Source: Methylobacillus methanolivorans (GTDB lineage: Bacteria > Pseudomonadota > Gammaproteobacteria > Burkholderiales > Methylophilaceae). From it: a DNA stretch of 64,000 nt. The notes under the pieces were generated by a model, which made no database searches, was not told the DNA's origin, and saw only the letters and a program-made list of their open reading frames with translations. Positions 17,772-27,487 of this stretch are shown piece after piece. Made by a program: the position numbers and the translations under genes. The stretch is taken from positions 84,436 through 148,435 of the forward strand of contig NZ_JAJAVF010000002.1 in NCBI RefSeq assembly GCF_020531845.1, given 5' to 3'. How positions within the stretch are numbered: the first letter of the stretch is position 1; each line of letters starts with the position of its first letter.

Positions 17772-17969
17772 ATGCCAAAGATGAAGACCAAGAGTAGCGC
17801 CAAAAAGCGCTTCAAGTTCTTGGGAAATGGCAAGGTGAAGCGTACTCACTCTCACCTGCGTCATATCCTGACCAAGAAGACCACTAAGCAGAAGCGTAAC
17901 CTGCGCGGCACGGCTATTATTTCCTCAACTGACGTCAAGCGCGTACGCGCCATGATGCCAACTCAATAA
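17772..17969 (+). CDS. rpmI: Ribosomal protein bL35
   Basis: A 65-residue, highly basic protein starting [15 protein letters not shown] and continuing [21 protein letters not shown], diagnostic for bL35. TTTTAGGAGAACAAA precedes the ATG, an excellent ribosome site. It follows infC by 108 bases and precedes rplT by 11; in enterobacteria rpmI-rplT is repressed by L20 binding upstream of rpmI, and the infC-rpmI spacer is the place to look for such a structure. Standard family length. Confidence 0.98.
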   Translation: MPKMKTKSSAKKRFKFLGNGKVKRTHSHLRHILTKKTTKQKRNLRGTAIISSTDVKRVRAMMPTQ

Positions 17970-17980
17970 GGAGATAAGAG

Positions 17981-18343
17981 ATGCCTAGAGTAAAGCGTGG
18001 TGTTATTGCCCGTGCGCGTCACAAGAAGGTTCTGAACGCTGCCAAGGGTTATCGTGGTCGTCGTAAGAACGTCTACCGTATCGCCAAACAGGCGGTGATG
18101 AAGGCTGGTCAATATGCTTACCGTGACCGCCGTCAAAGAAAGCGTCAATTCCGCGCATTGTGGATTGCACGTATCAATGCCGGTGCTCGTGAGTATGGCT
18201 TGACCTACAGCCGTTTCATCAACGGTCTGAAGAAGTCTGCGGTTGAAGTTGACCGCAAGGTGCTGGCCGATCTGGCTGTGTTCGACAAGCAGGCGTTTGC
18301 CAAGTTTGCCGAACTTGCTAAATCCGGTCTCGCCGCTGCCTAA
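17981..18343 (+). CDS. rplT: Ribosomal protein bL20
   Basis: A 120-residue basic protein with the invariant start [18 protein letters not shown], followed by [35 protein letters not shown] and [20 protein letters not shown]. It binds 23S rRNA early in 50S assembly, and in other bacteria it represses the rpmI-rplT mRNA. AAGGAGATAAGAG precedes its ATG. It is the last gene before a strong terminator, so rpmI-rplT transcripts should end ahead of pheS, at least in part. Confidence 0.98.
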   Translation: MPRVKRGVIARARHKKVLNAAKGYRGRRKNVYRIAKQAVMKAGQYAYRDRRQRKRQFRALWIARINAGAREYGLTYSRFINGLKKSAVEVDRKVLADLAVFDKQAFAKFAELAKSGLAAA

Positions 18344-18358
18344 GCAACAGCAATAAGA

Positions 18359-18388
18359 AAAGGAGGCCTTGTGCCTCCTTTTTTTTCC
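18359..18388 (+). terminator. Rho-independent terminator after rplT
   Basis: AGGAGGC / GCCTCCT, a seven-base-pair stem with a five-base loop, is followed by eight T residues. It lies 97 bases before pheS. No phenylalanine-rich leader peptide is visible in between, so pheST probably has its own promoter or depends on read-through. Confidence 0.9.
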
Positions 18389-18469
18389 GGGTTTTTCCAC
18401 AAGCGGCCATGATGTTTGATGGCATGTGGCATCAATTTGAAGAGTGGTTGTTTGTGAAAGCATCCGTGA

Positions 18470-19468
<999 letters not shown>

Positions 19469-19494
19469 CCCCTACTTTTGGACAGATCAATACT

Positions 19495-21849
19495 ATGCAA
19501 TTTTCTGAACACTGGCTGCGCCAATTTGTAAATCCAAGCCTGGATAGCCAGGGCTTGAGCCACGCCCTCACTATGGCGGGCCTGGAAGTGGAAGAGCTGG
19601 AGCCGGTTGCTCCTGATTTCACTAAGGTTGTTGTCGCGGAAATTATCAGTGCCGAGAAGCACCCGGACGCTGATCGCCTGCAGATCTGCAAGGTCAACGT
19701 CGGCGCTGCAGAGCCACTGCAAATCGTATGCGGTGCGTCCAATGCACGCGCTGGGCTTAAGGCCCCTTGTGCGCTGGTGGGTGCAGAGCTGCCTGGCTTC
19801 AAGATCAAGCAAGCCAAAGTGCGCGGTGTTGAATCCTTCGGCATGATGTGCTCTGCCAAAGAGCTGGGCATGGCCGAGGAGAGTGATGGCATATTGGAAC
19901 TGGCGGCAGATGCGCCAGTGGGCCAAGATATTCGCGAATTATTCGACCTTAACGATAAGCTGCTCACCCTTAAGCTGACACCTAACCGTACCGATTGTTT
20001 GAGTATTGTCGGGATTGCCCGGGATGTGAGCGCGTTAACTGGTGCGTCACTGCAGTTACCAGTGATTCAGCAGGTGCCTGTTAGTCATACGCATCAGTTG
20101 GCGGTCAAGGTACATGAGCCAAGCGCTTCCCCACGCTATGCTGGCCGCCTGATACAGGGTGTTGATGCTAACGCTGCAACGCCAGATTGGATGATGCGTA
20201 GGTTAGAACGCAGCGGTATCCGTAGTATCAGTGCGATTGTCGATATTACCAATTATGTCTTGTTGGAGCAGGGCCAGCCACTGCATGCATTTGATGCGGA
20301 CAAGCTCCAAGGCGGTATTCAGGTGCGCTATGCACGTCAAGGCGAAGAGTTGTTGTTGCTCAATGATCAGCAGCTGACTTTGAGCGATGATTTTCTGGTG
20401 ATTGCCGATGATCAGGGGCCTTTGGCGCTGGCCGGGATCATGGGCGGTGAAGCAAGCGCGGTAGGTGATACCACCCGCAATATTTTTCTCGAAAGTGCGT
20501 TCTTTGACCCTGCAGTGATCGTGGGTAAGGCGCGCCGATTGAATTTTTCTACTGACTCCTCTTATCGTTTCGAGCGTGGTGTTGATTTTGGCAATACCGT
20601 ACAGGCTCTGGAGCGCGCTAGCCAATTGGTGCTGGAAATCTGCGGTGGCCAGGCGGGGACAGTAACCGAGGTATTGCACCAGTTGCCTCAACGTCCCGCT
20701 GTGCATTTGCGCTTGGGACGGCTGAATTCTGTACTGGGTATTACGCTGGATGCAACACTTGTGGCTGCATTGCTTAAGCGCTTAGATTTCCAGTTTACGC
20801 AGGTTGCAGACGGTGTTGAGGTGACGCCTCCTAGCTATCGTTTCGATATCAAGATAGAGGAAGATTTGATCGAAGAGGCGGCCCGCTTGCATGGATATGA
20901 CAATATTCCGGCACTGGCGCCACAGGACGAACAGCGTATGTTGCCATCACCAGAGTCCAGGCTGAACCGAAACAGTTTGCGCGATAGCTTGGCGGCCAGT
21001 GGTTATCAGGAGATTGTTAGCTACAGCTTTGTTGATGAAAGCTGGGAGCGTGACTTCCTTGGTAACGCTAATGCGATTGCCCTGAAAAATCCTATCGCGA
21101 GCAACCTCGGTGTTATGCGCACGGGGCTATGGGCTGGCTTGATGGAAACCTTGATCTATAATCTCAACCGCAAGCAGGAGCGTGTGCGCCTGTTTGAAAT
21201 TGGCTCGGCGTATTTTGCCGAAGATGCAGGGTATCGAGAAGTGGGTCGTATTTCTGGCCTGGCTTATGGCGGTGCTGAACCAGAACAATGGGCTGTGGCT
21301 GCACGTGAAGTCGATTTTTTCGATGTGAAGACGGAAGTAGATCGCCTGACCCATGGCCGTGCTCAATATGTCGCTGGACAACACCCAGCTCTGCATCCTG
21401 GCCAAACTGCGCAAATCTTGGTAAATGGCCAGGCTATTGGTTGGATAGGTAAGTTACACCCCAAGTGGCAACAGCATTATCAATTGCCCCGTAGTGCCAT
21501 ATTGTTTGAGCTGGATATTGAGCCTTTGCTGCAATCTCAGGTGGCATCCTATGTGCAGGTAGGGAAATTCCCTCCGGTGCGTCGTGATATGGCTGTGGTG
21601 GTGGATGAATCTACTTCTATCCAGGCATTAATCGACACCATGCGGACGAGCAAAAATACCTTGATCAGCGACATTGCGTTGTTCGATGTTTACCAAGGTA
21701 AAGGCATTGCTGAAGGGAAAAAAAGCCTTGCATTTCTTGTGCTTATGCAAGATACTCAAAAAACTTTGACCGATGCAGAAGCCGATGCAGTAATGGCCGA
21801 GTTGCTGGATTTATTGGCTCAGCAACATGGTGCAGCATTAAGAAATTAG
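19495..21849 (+). CDS. pheT: Phenylalanine-tRNA ligase beta subunit
   Basis: A 784-residue protein of normal length for the bacterial beta subunit. Domains visible in order are the OB-fold tRNA-binding region ([26 protein letters not shown], about residues 38-64; [12 protein letters not shown]), the B3/B4 editing domain ([20 protein letters not shown], about 163-182; [22 protein letters not shown]), B5 (about 400-475), the catalytic-like B6/B7 domain, and the C-terminal anticodon-binding FDX-ACB domain ([32 protein letters not shown]). It edits mischarged Tyr-tRNA-Phe and completes the alpha2beta2 synthetase. Confidence 0.98.
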   Translation: MQFSEHWLRQFVNPSLDSQGLSHALTMAGLEVEELEPVAPDFTKVVVAEIISAEKHPDADRLQICKVNVGAAEPLQIVCGASNARAGLKAPCALVGAELPGFKIKQAKVRGVESFGMMCSAKELGMAEESDGILELAADAPVGQDIRELFDLNDKLLTLKLTPNRTDCLSIVGIARDVSALTGASLQLPVIQQVPVSHTHQLAVKVHEPSASPRYAGRLIQGVDANAATPDWMMRRLERSGIRSISAIVDITNYVLLEQGQPLHAFDADKLQGGIQVRYARQGEELLLLNDQQLTLSDDFLVIADDQGPLALAGIMGGEASAVGDTTRNIFLESAFFDPAVIVGKARRLNFSTDSSYRFERGVDFGNTVQALERASQLVLEICGGQAGTVTEVLHQLPQRPAVHLRLGRLNSVLGITLDATLVAALLKRLDFQFTQVADGVEVTPPSYRFDIKIEEDLIEEAARLHGYDNIPALAPQDEQRMLPSPESRLNRNSLRDSLAASGYQEIVSYSFVDESWERDFLGNANAIALKNPIASNLGVMRTGLWAGLMETLIYNLNRKQERVRLFEIGSAYFAEDAGYREVGRISGLAYGGAEPEQWAVAAREVDFFDVKTEVDRLTHGRAQYVAGQHPALHPGQTAQILVNGQAIGWIGKLHPKWQQHYQLPRSAILFELDIEPLLQSQVASYVQVGKFPPVRRDMAVVVDESTSIQALIDTMRTSKNTLISDIALFDVYQGKGIAEGKKSLAFLVLMQDTQKTLTDAEADAVMAELLDLLAQQHGAALRN

Positions 21850-21875
21850 AAAAAAGTAGTAGGGAAAGGTTTTGC

Positions 21876-22178
21876 ATGACATTAACAAAAGCTGATTTGG
21901 CTGATTTACTGTTTGAACAAGTAGGTTTGAACAAGCGTGAAGCCAAGGACATGGTAGAAGCATTTTTCGAGGAAATCCGTACAGCACTGGAAGCTGGCGA
22001 TAGCGTCAAACTCTCGGGTTTTGGCAATTTCGAGTTACGCCAGAAGTCTGAGCGCCCAGGGCGCAATCCAAAAACAGGCGAAGAGATTCCCATCACTGCT
22101 CGCCGCGTAGTGACTTTCCATGCTAGCCAAAAGCTTAAGAGCAAGGTAGAGGAGGCATATGCCGGAGCAAGCGCCTAA
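21876..22178 (+). CDS. ihfA: Integration host factor alpha subunit
   Basis: A 100-residue HU/IHF-fold DNA-bending protein: [33 protein letters not shown], then [30 protein letters not shown] with the beta-arm [10 protein letters not shown] and the intercalating proline. [13 protein letters not shown] ends it. The alpha subunit is identified by its classic location directly after pheT (27 bases). It pairs with IHF-beta, encoded elsewhere. IHF assists sigma-54 promoters, of which one is suggested ahead of the PEP-CTERM genes. The last 20 bases overlap the next gene. Confidence 0.96.
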   Translation: MTLTKADLADLLFEQVGLNKREAKDMVEAFFEEIRTALEAGDSVKLSGFGNFELRQKSERPGRNPKTGEEIPITARRVVTFHASQKLKSKVEEAYAGASA

Positions 22179-22581
22179 GGTTCAGCTCCCGCCGATCCCT
22201 GCAAAACGCTATTTCACCATTGGTGAAGTCAGTGATTTGTGCGGGGTCAAACCCCATGTGTTGCGATACTGGGAGCAGGAGTTTACCCAGCTCAAACCCG
22301 TAAAGCGCCGTGGAAACCGCCGGTATTATCAGCATCATGAAGTGTTGCTGATTAGGCGCATACGTGAGTTGCTCTATGAGCAAGGCTTTACCATCAGTGG
22401 TGCGCGTAATCGCCTAGATGAAAGTAATGGCAATGGTTTGTCTCACGAAAGTAGTATTCATGAGTCATCTGTTGCCGATATTCAAGTAGCTTCTGCTGCG
22501 CAATCAATTACCCCTGCAGTTGATTTTGCAGCACTACGTTCAGAACTCCGCGAAGTGCTGAATTTATTAAGCCTACACTGA
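22159..22581 (+). CDS. MerR-family transcriptional regulator next to ihfA
   Basis: A 140-residue protein with an N-terminal MerR-type winged-helix domain: [57 protein letters not shown] (residues 14-70). A short helical region follows, and the tail is unassigned with no cysteine cluster, so no metal or redox sensing is evident. The ATG at 22159 lies inside the end of ihfA (20-base overlap) with AGGAGG just upstream. This small regulator is recurrently found after ihfA in beta- and gammaproteobacteria, and its targets are unknown to me. The coupling suggests co-expression with IHF. Confidence 0.88.
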   Translation: MPEQAPKVQLPPIPAKRYFTIGEVSDLCGVKPHVLRYWEQEFTQLKPVKRRGNRRYYQHHEVLLIRRIRELLYEQGFTISGARNRLDESNGNGLSHESSIHESSVADIQVASAAQSITPAVDFAALRSELREVLNLLSLH

Positions 22582-22620
22582 ATAAAGCCCTATTTTTACC
22601 TGTGCTAAATCCGGTATTTT

Positions 22621-22629
22621 TGATACAAT
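22621..22629 (+). promoter_or_regulatory. Extended -10 promoter for tRNA-Pro
   Basis: TGATACAAT fits the TGn-TATAAT extended -10 form with one mismatch. It predicts transcription starting near 22636, about 32 bases before the tRNA. No good -35 element is seen at the usual spacing, as is common for extended -10 promoters. Low-complexity T-rich sequence surrounds it. Confidence 0.45.
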
Positions 22630-22667
22630 CTTTTTCTTGATTTTCGGCCCTGCCGGAAACCTAGGTT

Positions 22668-22744
22668 CGGGGCGTAGCGCAGCCTGGTAGCGTACTTGCA
22701 TGGGGTGCAAGGGGTCGTGTGTTCGAATCACACCGTCCCGACCA
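22668..22744 (+). tRNA. tRNA-Pro (anticodon GGG)
   Basis: A 77-base cloverleaf with encoded CCA. The acceptor stem CGGGGCG pairs with CGTCCCG (one G-T). The D-arm is GCGCAGCCTGGTAGCGT, the anticodon stem CTTGC/GCAAG encloses the loop ATGGGGT with anticodon GGG, and the T-arm has GTTCGAATC. The 5' C1-G72 pair is typical of bacterial tRNA-Pro. It reads CCC/CCT proline codons. No integrated element is visible at its 3' end. Confidence 0.97.
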
Positions 22745-23231
22745 ATAGCAGCAAGGGTTTCACGAATTATCCCCTGTGAGATACCTGCATAAGTATTAGA
22801 ACATGTTCTAATACTTACTCTTTCGGAGGCATGGTCAGAATCACTTCTGACCGCTCTGGAAGACTCAGTTTATATACTCCTCCGTCATAGATTCATCGGT
22901 TGTGCTGCTGTAATACGCAGTTATTTCAATTCATAGCTAGCAATCTTTGTGTCAGCCTTAACTCCTTCAGTGTTGTGCCCTTCTACGTTGCTGCTTTCTG
23001 TCGCTCTGCGGAAAGTCGTGCCTATGCCATTGATTGTATATGGTTGATTTTATTAAGTACGAAATAGTGCAGTGTTGATTGCCGATGATATTTGTTCTTA
23101 TGACAGTGTCAGCTGGCCTGGGTATCGTTGACATGTCTATACTGATTACGCAAACTTGCCGCTGATGCAAGGCTAAGCCTTAATCATTAGAACGTAAAAA
23201 ATCTAATTTGTGACTATTTTATTAGGGGATC
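22745..23231. other. 487-base intergenic region between tRNA-Pro and the OmpA-like operon
   Basis: No gene is supported here. It contains the 26-bp palindrome at 22791-22816 and a related looser inverted repeat at 23186-23207, the latter just ahead of the downstream operon. A T/A-rich stretch from about 23190 to 23230 may hold the operon promoter, but I could not assign boxes confidently. Confidence 0.6.
22791..22816. promoter_or_regulatory. 26-bp perfect palindrome, candidate operator
   Basis: Each half is AAGTATTAGAACA followed by its exact complement, with no spacer, centred between 22803 and 22804. The core is AGAACATGTTCT. There is no T-tract, so it is not an obvious terminator. A half-site ATTAGAAC recurs at 23186-23193 with a matching TCTAAT at 23202-23207. 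Binding by a dimeric regulator is the simplest reading. Confidence 0.5.
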
Positions 23232-24911
23232 ATGTTGCCGCCATTACCTTTTCATCAGCGTTCCATTGCCATTTTTCTCCCCGTTGTTTTTTGTTTGCAG
23301 AGTTGTGTGACGACTGATCCCAAGACTGGCAAGCCTTCGATTGGTGAAACTTTCAAGCAGACGTTTGCCAATGATGATCCATGTGCGAACAATGCGCGTA
23401 ATATCGGTATCGTGGCTGGTGCTTTAATTGGGGCGTTGGTAGGTAATAAAGTGGCAGGGGGTAATAAGGCCGTCGGGACTTTGGTGGGCTTAGGCCTGGG
23501 AGGTGCGCTGGGTGGCTTCATCGGGTCCGAGGTGGACAAGCGGCAGTGCGAGTTGGCTAAGATTCAGAAGAAATATGATCTGGATATGCAGGTGACACCA
23601 ATTGAAGTTCAAGCGACGCAAACGACGGCTTCTGCACCTGCCCAGTCGCAGAAGGTTGGTCTTTCCGTCTCGGTAGTGGATGTGGAGGGCAAGCCGCAGT
23701 TCCAGAGCGGTTCTGCTACGCTAGAAGCAGATGCCAGTGTGCATTTTGCCGAAATTGCACGGCAATATTCGCTCAAGACACAGTTGGATGCGCTGGGGCC
23801 TAATGCCTCGCAACAGGAAAAAGACAAAGTAGCCCAGGCCTTGAGCGTGAAGCGGGTGCTATTGATTGGCCATACCGACGACACGGGGAGCACTAGTCTA
23901 AATGCGGAGCTTTCCGAGCAGCGTGCACGTGAGGTTACCAAGGTATTCAAGGCTAACGGTGTGGCTGAGGACCAGTTGTTCTATCAAGGGGCAGGCGAGA
24001 CTCTGCCTGTGGCCGATAATCGTACCGAACAGGGACGGGCGAAAAACCGGCGGGTGGAGATTGTTGATCTCAGCAACGAGGAAGTGTTCAACCTTTACCT
24101 GAAGACACGTCGTGCCAATACGGCATATTACCGCCCGGCCGATTCGATGACACCTGTTGCACAGAGCAAGCCAGTAGCAGCGGGTTCCAACAAGCCTAAA
24201 AAAGCCGTGCCAGCAGCAGCTAAGAGCGAGATGCCTGCGGCGAATGCAGCTCAGCCAGCAGCCGGTGACGATAAAAAACGCAATATGAAATCTATTCCGA
24301 CACCTACGGCGACTGCTGACAATACGATCGATTTTGGCGGGGTGCCGTTCAATGTGGCCTTGGCCAGCCTGGATGTGGGCGAACTCAAGTCATCCGGCAA
24401 AACTTTGCGCTTGATCAGTGAGGCACAAGCGAGTGACATGCGTGAGATCGCCAGTTGCAACCTGGATCGTCCACGGCAGTCTGGTGCGGTGAAGAGCTTT
24501 AAAAGCGGGAAGACCTATGCCACAAGCGAATTCCTGCCTGGTTTGTATGGCCGTACCTGGCATGACACGGTTGGCGGTCACCTGGTGATACTGAACAAGG
24601 TGGCCGTGCTCAGTGACGGAGCTGCGCCCGCTAATGCCCCCGAGCTCAAGGTCTATACCCGTTATGATGCCGTGAAGGGACGCAATGCTAAGCCGGATAT
24701 CGAGCTGGCGCCCGCAGTGAATACCTATCAGGGTAGCCAAGGCTTGCTTTATCGCGTATTTGCCGATGGCAAGAGCGGGCTGGAGTGCATGGATATTTTG
24801 TTCCCTGCCAATAATGCTAGCGTTGCCGCTGGAGGCAAGATACTTTATAACCATGGCGGCAGTGATTATGTGGTGGATTTCAAGCCCAGGATGGCTGCCA
24901 GCCAGAAATAA
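23232..24911 (+). CDS. OmpA-family lipoprotein with glycine-zipper segment
   Basis: A 559-residue lipoprotein. The N-terminus has a hydrophobic signal with lipobox LQSC (Cys near residue 25). Residues about 55-98 form a glycine-zipper stretch (GIVAGALIGALVGNKVAGGN...GLGLGGALGGFIGS). Residues about 150-285 form an OmpA/MotB-type peptidoglycan-binding domain (FQSGSATLE, VLLIGHTDDTGS, LSEQRAREVTKVF, GRAKNRRVEIV, with the HTDDTG and NRR ligand residues intact). An Ala/Pro/Lys linker (about 300-360) precedes an unrecognised C-terminal domain of about 180 residues. It is therefore expected at the envelope, bound to peptidoglycan. It is followed by a five-TM protein and a secreted VWA-like protein on the same strand, and the three look like one functional unit. 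Confidence 0.8.
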   Translation: MLPPLPFHQRSIAIFLPVVFCLQSCVTTDPKTGKPSIGETFKQTFANDDPCANNARNIGIVAGALIGALVGNKVAGGNKAVGTLVGLGLGGALGGFIGSEVDKRQCELAKIQKKYDLDMQVTPIEVQATQTTASAPAQSQKVGLSVSVVDVEGKPQFQSGSATLEADASVHFAEIARQYSLKTQLDALGPNASQQEKDKVAQALSVKRVLLIGHTDDTGSTSLNAELSEQRAREVTKVFKANGVAEDQLFYQGAGETLPVADNRTEQGRAKNRRVEIVDLSNEEVFNLYLKTRRANTAYYRPADSMTPVAQSKPVAAGSNKPKKAVPAAAKSEMPAANAAQPAAGDDKKRNMKSIPTPTATADNTIDFGGVPFNVALASLDVGELKSSGKTLRLISEAQASDMREIASCNLDRPRQSGAVKSFKSGKTYATSEFLPGLYGRTWHDTVGGHLVILNKVAVLSDGAAPANAPELKVYTRYDAVKGRNAKPDIELAPAVNTYQGSQGLLYRVFADGKSGLECMDILFPANNASVAAGGKILYNHGGSDYVVDFKPRMAASQK

Positions 24912-24990
24912 CATCCATGTGCATCATGGGTGAGGTCGTGGTTCACGATCAGTTAGTATTCTAAATATAAGTCAAAATAAGGGGAGCAAT

Positions 24991-26499
24991 ATGCACGAGT
25001 TCTTTGCAACGTATCCATTACTGGCCTGGAGTGTGGTCAGCACCATGCTGGCGCTGGTGGTCATTGTGGCTTTATGGGAAAAGGTGAAGTGGTGGTGGTT
25101 GAATACCTGGGCGAGCTTCCCGCTGATCGGGCGTATCAGCCGGCTTTCGCGGGATCTCAATCGGGATGTGACCAACCCGACCTGGTTCAAGGCAGAGAAA
25201 ACGCTATGCCGCGATTACAAGAAATTTATCCGTATCCAGAATGAGCAGGATTTCAATGACAAGATCGACTACCTGACCAAGGCGGGTGATAACGGGCGTA
25301 AGTCTATTCCTGTCTGGATATGGATATTGACGGTGGCGATGGTATTTGTGGAGGCCATGGGTTTCAGCTATGTGCTGGCTGGATATACCCTGCCTGGCGC
25401 CAGTGAGAACCTGCAGCAGACAGGGGCTTATGGCATTGCCTTTCTGATTTCCATCATTCTGGTTGCACTGACGCATTTCGCCGGGCATGAGCTATACAAG
25501 TCAGGCAAGATTGCCCATGCGCGCCGCGAATGGGCCGAAGAAGGACGTAAGCACAAGCTGACCACTGGCACGGTGCCATTGGCCAAACCGCAATCCATTG
25601 ATGATGACCAGCCGCGCTATACGCAGCTATGCAATCGTGTCGGTACCCATCCTAGTTATAAGATCACCATTCTGACTGTCATTTTTGTCGTATCCGTAGC
25701 CGTTTTTGCCACTTATGTGCGCGGGCAGGTGCTAGAGAAGTCACTGCATCAGGAAGTGGTTGGCTCCAGCCATGCTGTCGCAGCCAATGCTTCGGATGGG
25801 CTGGATTTCTCCAATGATTTGCCATTGCCTGAGGCCGACTTGGCGCAAGACCGTGCAACGGTGGACAAGGCCTTGCAGGATGAAACCTCAATTGATCGTC
25901 ACGGTGGCTGGGCAACATTTATTGTATTGGCCTTTGTGTTTGTCTTCCTGCAGATACTGGGCGTGATCTTTGGTCACCGCTGGGGCTTTGCTGGCCAGAA
26001 CAGCGCGGCGGCCTTTGCCGATATTGGGCATGGGCGATACAACACTTATGCTGATGTGCGCGAGCATTATCAGGAGGTGACCGATGCTGCGCAGGCCAAA
26101 CTTGAGGCATTGCAACAGAAGCTGATGGAACGTAATGCTGAGCATGGGACTGACGGTATGCATACCAGTAATAGTTTTTATGATTTTCTTGAATTGAGTC
26201 GCCAGGAAGAGGCTAAAGACCGTGAAAGCCAGCGTCAGCATACCAATCGTTATGCCGAGGAACGTCGTGCGCCCCAGATAGTGCAGAATGCACAGGAGTT
26301 CAGTGCGGCGGTATCGTTACAGGAGGCATTGCGCACTCTGGAAAGCTTGCAGGACAAGGAAGCGAAAAAGGACTATATCCATAGCTTGCCCGCCGATTTG
26401 CAACAACAGGTGCTGGAGGCCATCAAGCAGGCCAAGCTCGCCGAGCAGGAAAAAAACAGCCGTTCCAAGCTAGATTCTGAACTGGATGACTTACTATGA
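24991..26499 (+). CDS. Uncharacterised five-TM inner-membrane protein with C-terminal coiled coil
   Basis: A 502-residue protein I do not recognise. Hydrophobic segments are seen at about residues 8-30, 107-130, 143-165, 222-244 and 303-326. The loop between TM4 and TM5 (about 245-300) is acidic. The C-terminal 170 residues are charged, helical and Gln/Glu/Lys-rich (EVTDAAQAKLEALQQKLMERN, LQEALRTLESLQDKEAKKDY), probably a cytoplasmic coiled coil. AAGGGGAGCAAT precedes the ATG. It lies 79 bases after the OmpA-type lipoprotein, and its stop overlaps the start of the VWA-like gene by four bases (ATGA). A membrane scaffold or ion-driven partner of the OmpA protein is conceivable but unproven. Confidence 0.75.
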   Translation: MHEFFATYPLLAWSVVSTMLALVVIVALWEKVKWWWLNTWASFPLIGRISRLSRDLNRDVTNPTWFKAEKTLCRDYKKFIRIQNEQDFNDKIDYLTKAGDNGRKSIPVWIWILTVAMVFVEAMGFSYVLAGYTLPGASENLQQTGAYGIAFLISIILVALTHFAGHELYKSGKIAHARREWAEEGRKHKLTTGTVPLAKPQSIDDDQPRYTQLCNRVGTHPSYKITILTVIFVVSVAVFATYVRGQVLEKSLHQEVVGSSHAVAANASDGLDFSNDLPLPEADLAQDRATVDKALQDETSIDRHGGWATFIVLAFVFVFLQILGVIFGHRWGFAGQNSAAAFADIGHGRYNTYADVREHYQEVTDAAQAKLEALQQKLMERNAEHGTDGMHTSNSFYDFLELSRQEEAKDRESQRQHTNRYAEERRAPQIVQNAQEFSAAVSLQEALRTLESLQDKEAKKDYIHSLPADLQQQVLEAIKQAKLAEQEKNSRSKLDSELDDLL

Positions 26500-27329
26500 G
26501 GCTATTCACTCAGGGGCTATTGTCAGGGGCCTTGCTGTTGCTGGGCGGTGCAGTGCAGGCAGCGGGTGCAGTGCCCACGTGTTATCACGCCAAGTTGCCC
26601 GCCGTGGATGCGAGGCCGGACACTGAAATATTTGTTGTCATTGATCAGACCACGGTGTTTGATCACAATTTGAAGCAACTGGTCGGCAATAACCTACGTC
26701 CTTTCCTGCGCGCCAATAACGCTTTTTCCGTGATCCGTTTTTCGGCATATACCCAGGGGCAATATACCGAACTGTTGGTATCTGGCGTATTGGATCCACT
26801 GATTGAGCCAGCGAAAAGAAACGACATATCCAAGCCCGTGTTGGCAAAGTTTGATCAGTGCATTGCGAATCAGCCCAAGCAGGCAGCCCAATCGGCAGGT
26901 GCTGCCTTGAAATCGGCATTCGGCGGTAGCACTACCACCATCGGCAAGTCCGATGTTATCGGCAGCCTCAAGGATATCTCCAGCCGCGTCAGGCAATCGC
27001 CTGCACGGCAAAAAGTAGTGCTGATTGCTTCGGATATGCTGGAAAACTCCGCTGTCACCAGCTTTTATGCCAATCAGGCGGTAAGGACGATACAACCTGA
27101 AAAGGAGCTAGCGCTGGTGGGGAAAAACCAGTTGTTCGGTGATTTTTCTGATGCGCGCGTTTACGTGATTGGTGCAGGCTTGCTGGCGGATGATGCCAAG
27201 ACCAAGACGGTGTATCGATCGCCACAGACAATGCAGGCCTTGCATGCATTCTGGACGCAATATTTCCAGAAATCTCGAGCCGAGTTAGTCGAGTTCGGGC
27301 AACCGGCCTTGCTAAATCCGGTCAAATAA
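26496..27329 (+). CDS. Secreted protein with von Willebrand A-like fold
   Basis: A 277-residue exported protein with a signal peptide (residues 1-22, ending VQA). The mature part has the layout of a VWA/Rossmann domain: EIFVVIDQTTVFD (strand 1 and degenerate MIDAS loop), ALKSAFGGSTTTIGKSDVIGSLKDISSRV, and KVVLIASDMLEN (strand with Asp), then VYVIGAGL. The canonical Asp-x-Ser-x-Ser metal site is replaced by Asp-Gln-Thr-Thr-Val, so metal binding is uncertain. Two cysteines (about residues 29 and 129) could form a disulfide in the periplasm. It overlaps the membrane-protein gene by four bases and is followed by a strong terminator, marking the end of the three-gene operon. Confidence 0.7.
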   Translation: MRLFTQGLLSGALLLLGGAVQAAGAVPTCYHAKLPAVDARPDTEIFVVIDQTTVFDHNLKQLVGNNLRPFLRANNAFSVIRFSAYTQGQYTELLVSGVLDPLIEPAKRNDISKPVLAKFDQCIANQPKQAAQSAGAALKSAFGGSTTTIGKSDVIGSLKDISSRVRQSPARQKVVLIASDMLENSAVTSFYANQAVRTIQPEKELALVGKNQLFGDFSDARVYVIGAGLLADDAKTKTVYRSPQTMQALHAFWTQYFQKSRAELVEFGQPALLNPVK

Positions 27330-27330
27330 T

Positions 27331-27360
27331 AAAACAGGCCCGCTAGTCGGGCCTGTTTTA
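27331..27360 (+). terminator. Rho-independent terminator after the VWA-like gene
   Basis: AAAACAGGCCCG / CGGGCCTGTTTT form a perfect 12-base-pair stem with a five-base loop directly after the stop codon of the operon. With A-run and T-run on both sides it can act in either direction. Confidence 0.93.
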
Positions 27361-27415
27361 CATCCGGATAAGGACAAAATTTAGACTAGGGAGTATATTA
27401 ACGAAAAAGCAGGTA

Positions 27416-27431
27416 CGGGATGTATATCCCG
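27416..27431. promoter_or_regulatory. Inverted repeat upstream of the aldehyde dehydrogenase gene
   Basis: CGGGATGTATATCCCG is a six-base inverted repeat around a four-base centre, 57 bases before the ATG at 27488. Its size and place fit an operator for a dimeric activator or repressor, or a short mRNA hairpin. The regulator is unknown. Confidence 0.4.
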
Positions 27432-27487
27432 AGATCAAATCGTGGCAGTTCTGCACAATCGTCAATAACTCTTGGAGGAGTGTAGTA

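Noticed and set aside
22668..22816. tRNA-Pro 3' end as an integration site for a mobile element
   Set aside because: No integrase gene and no second copy of the tRNA 3' end were noticed in the following kilobases.
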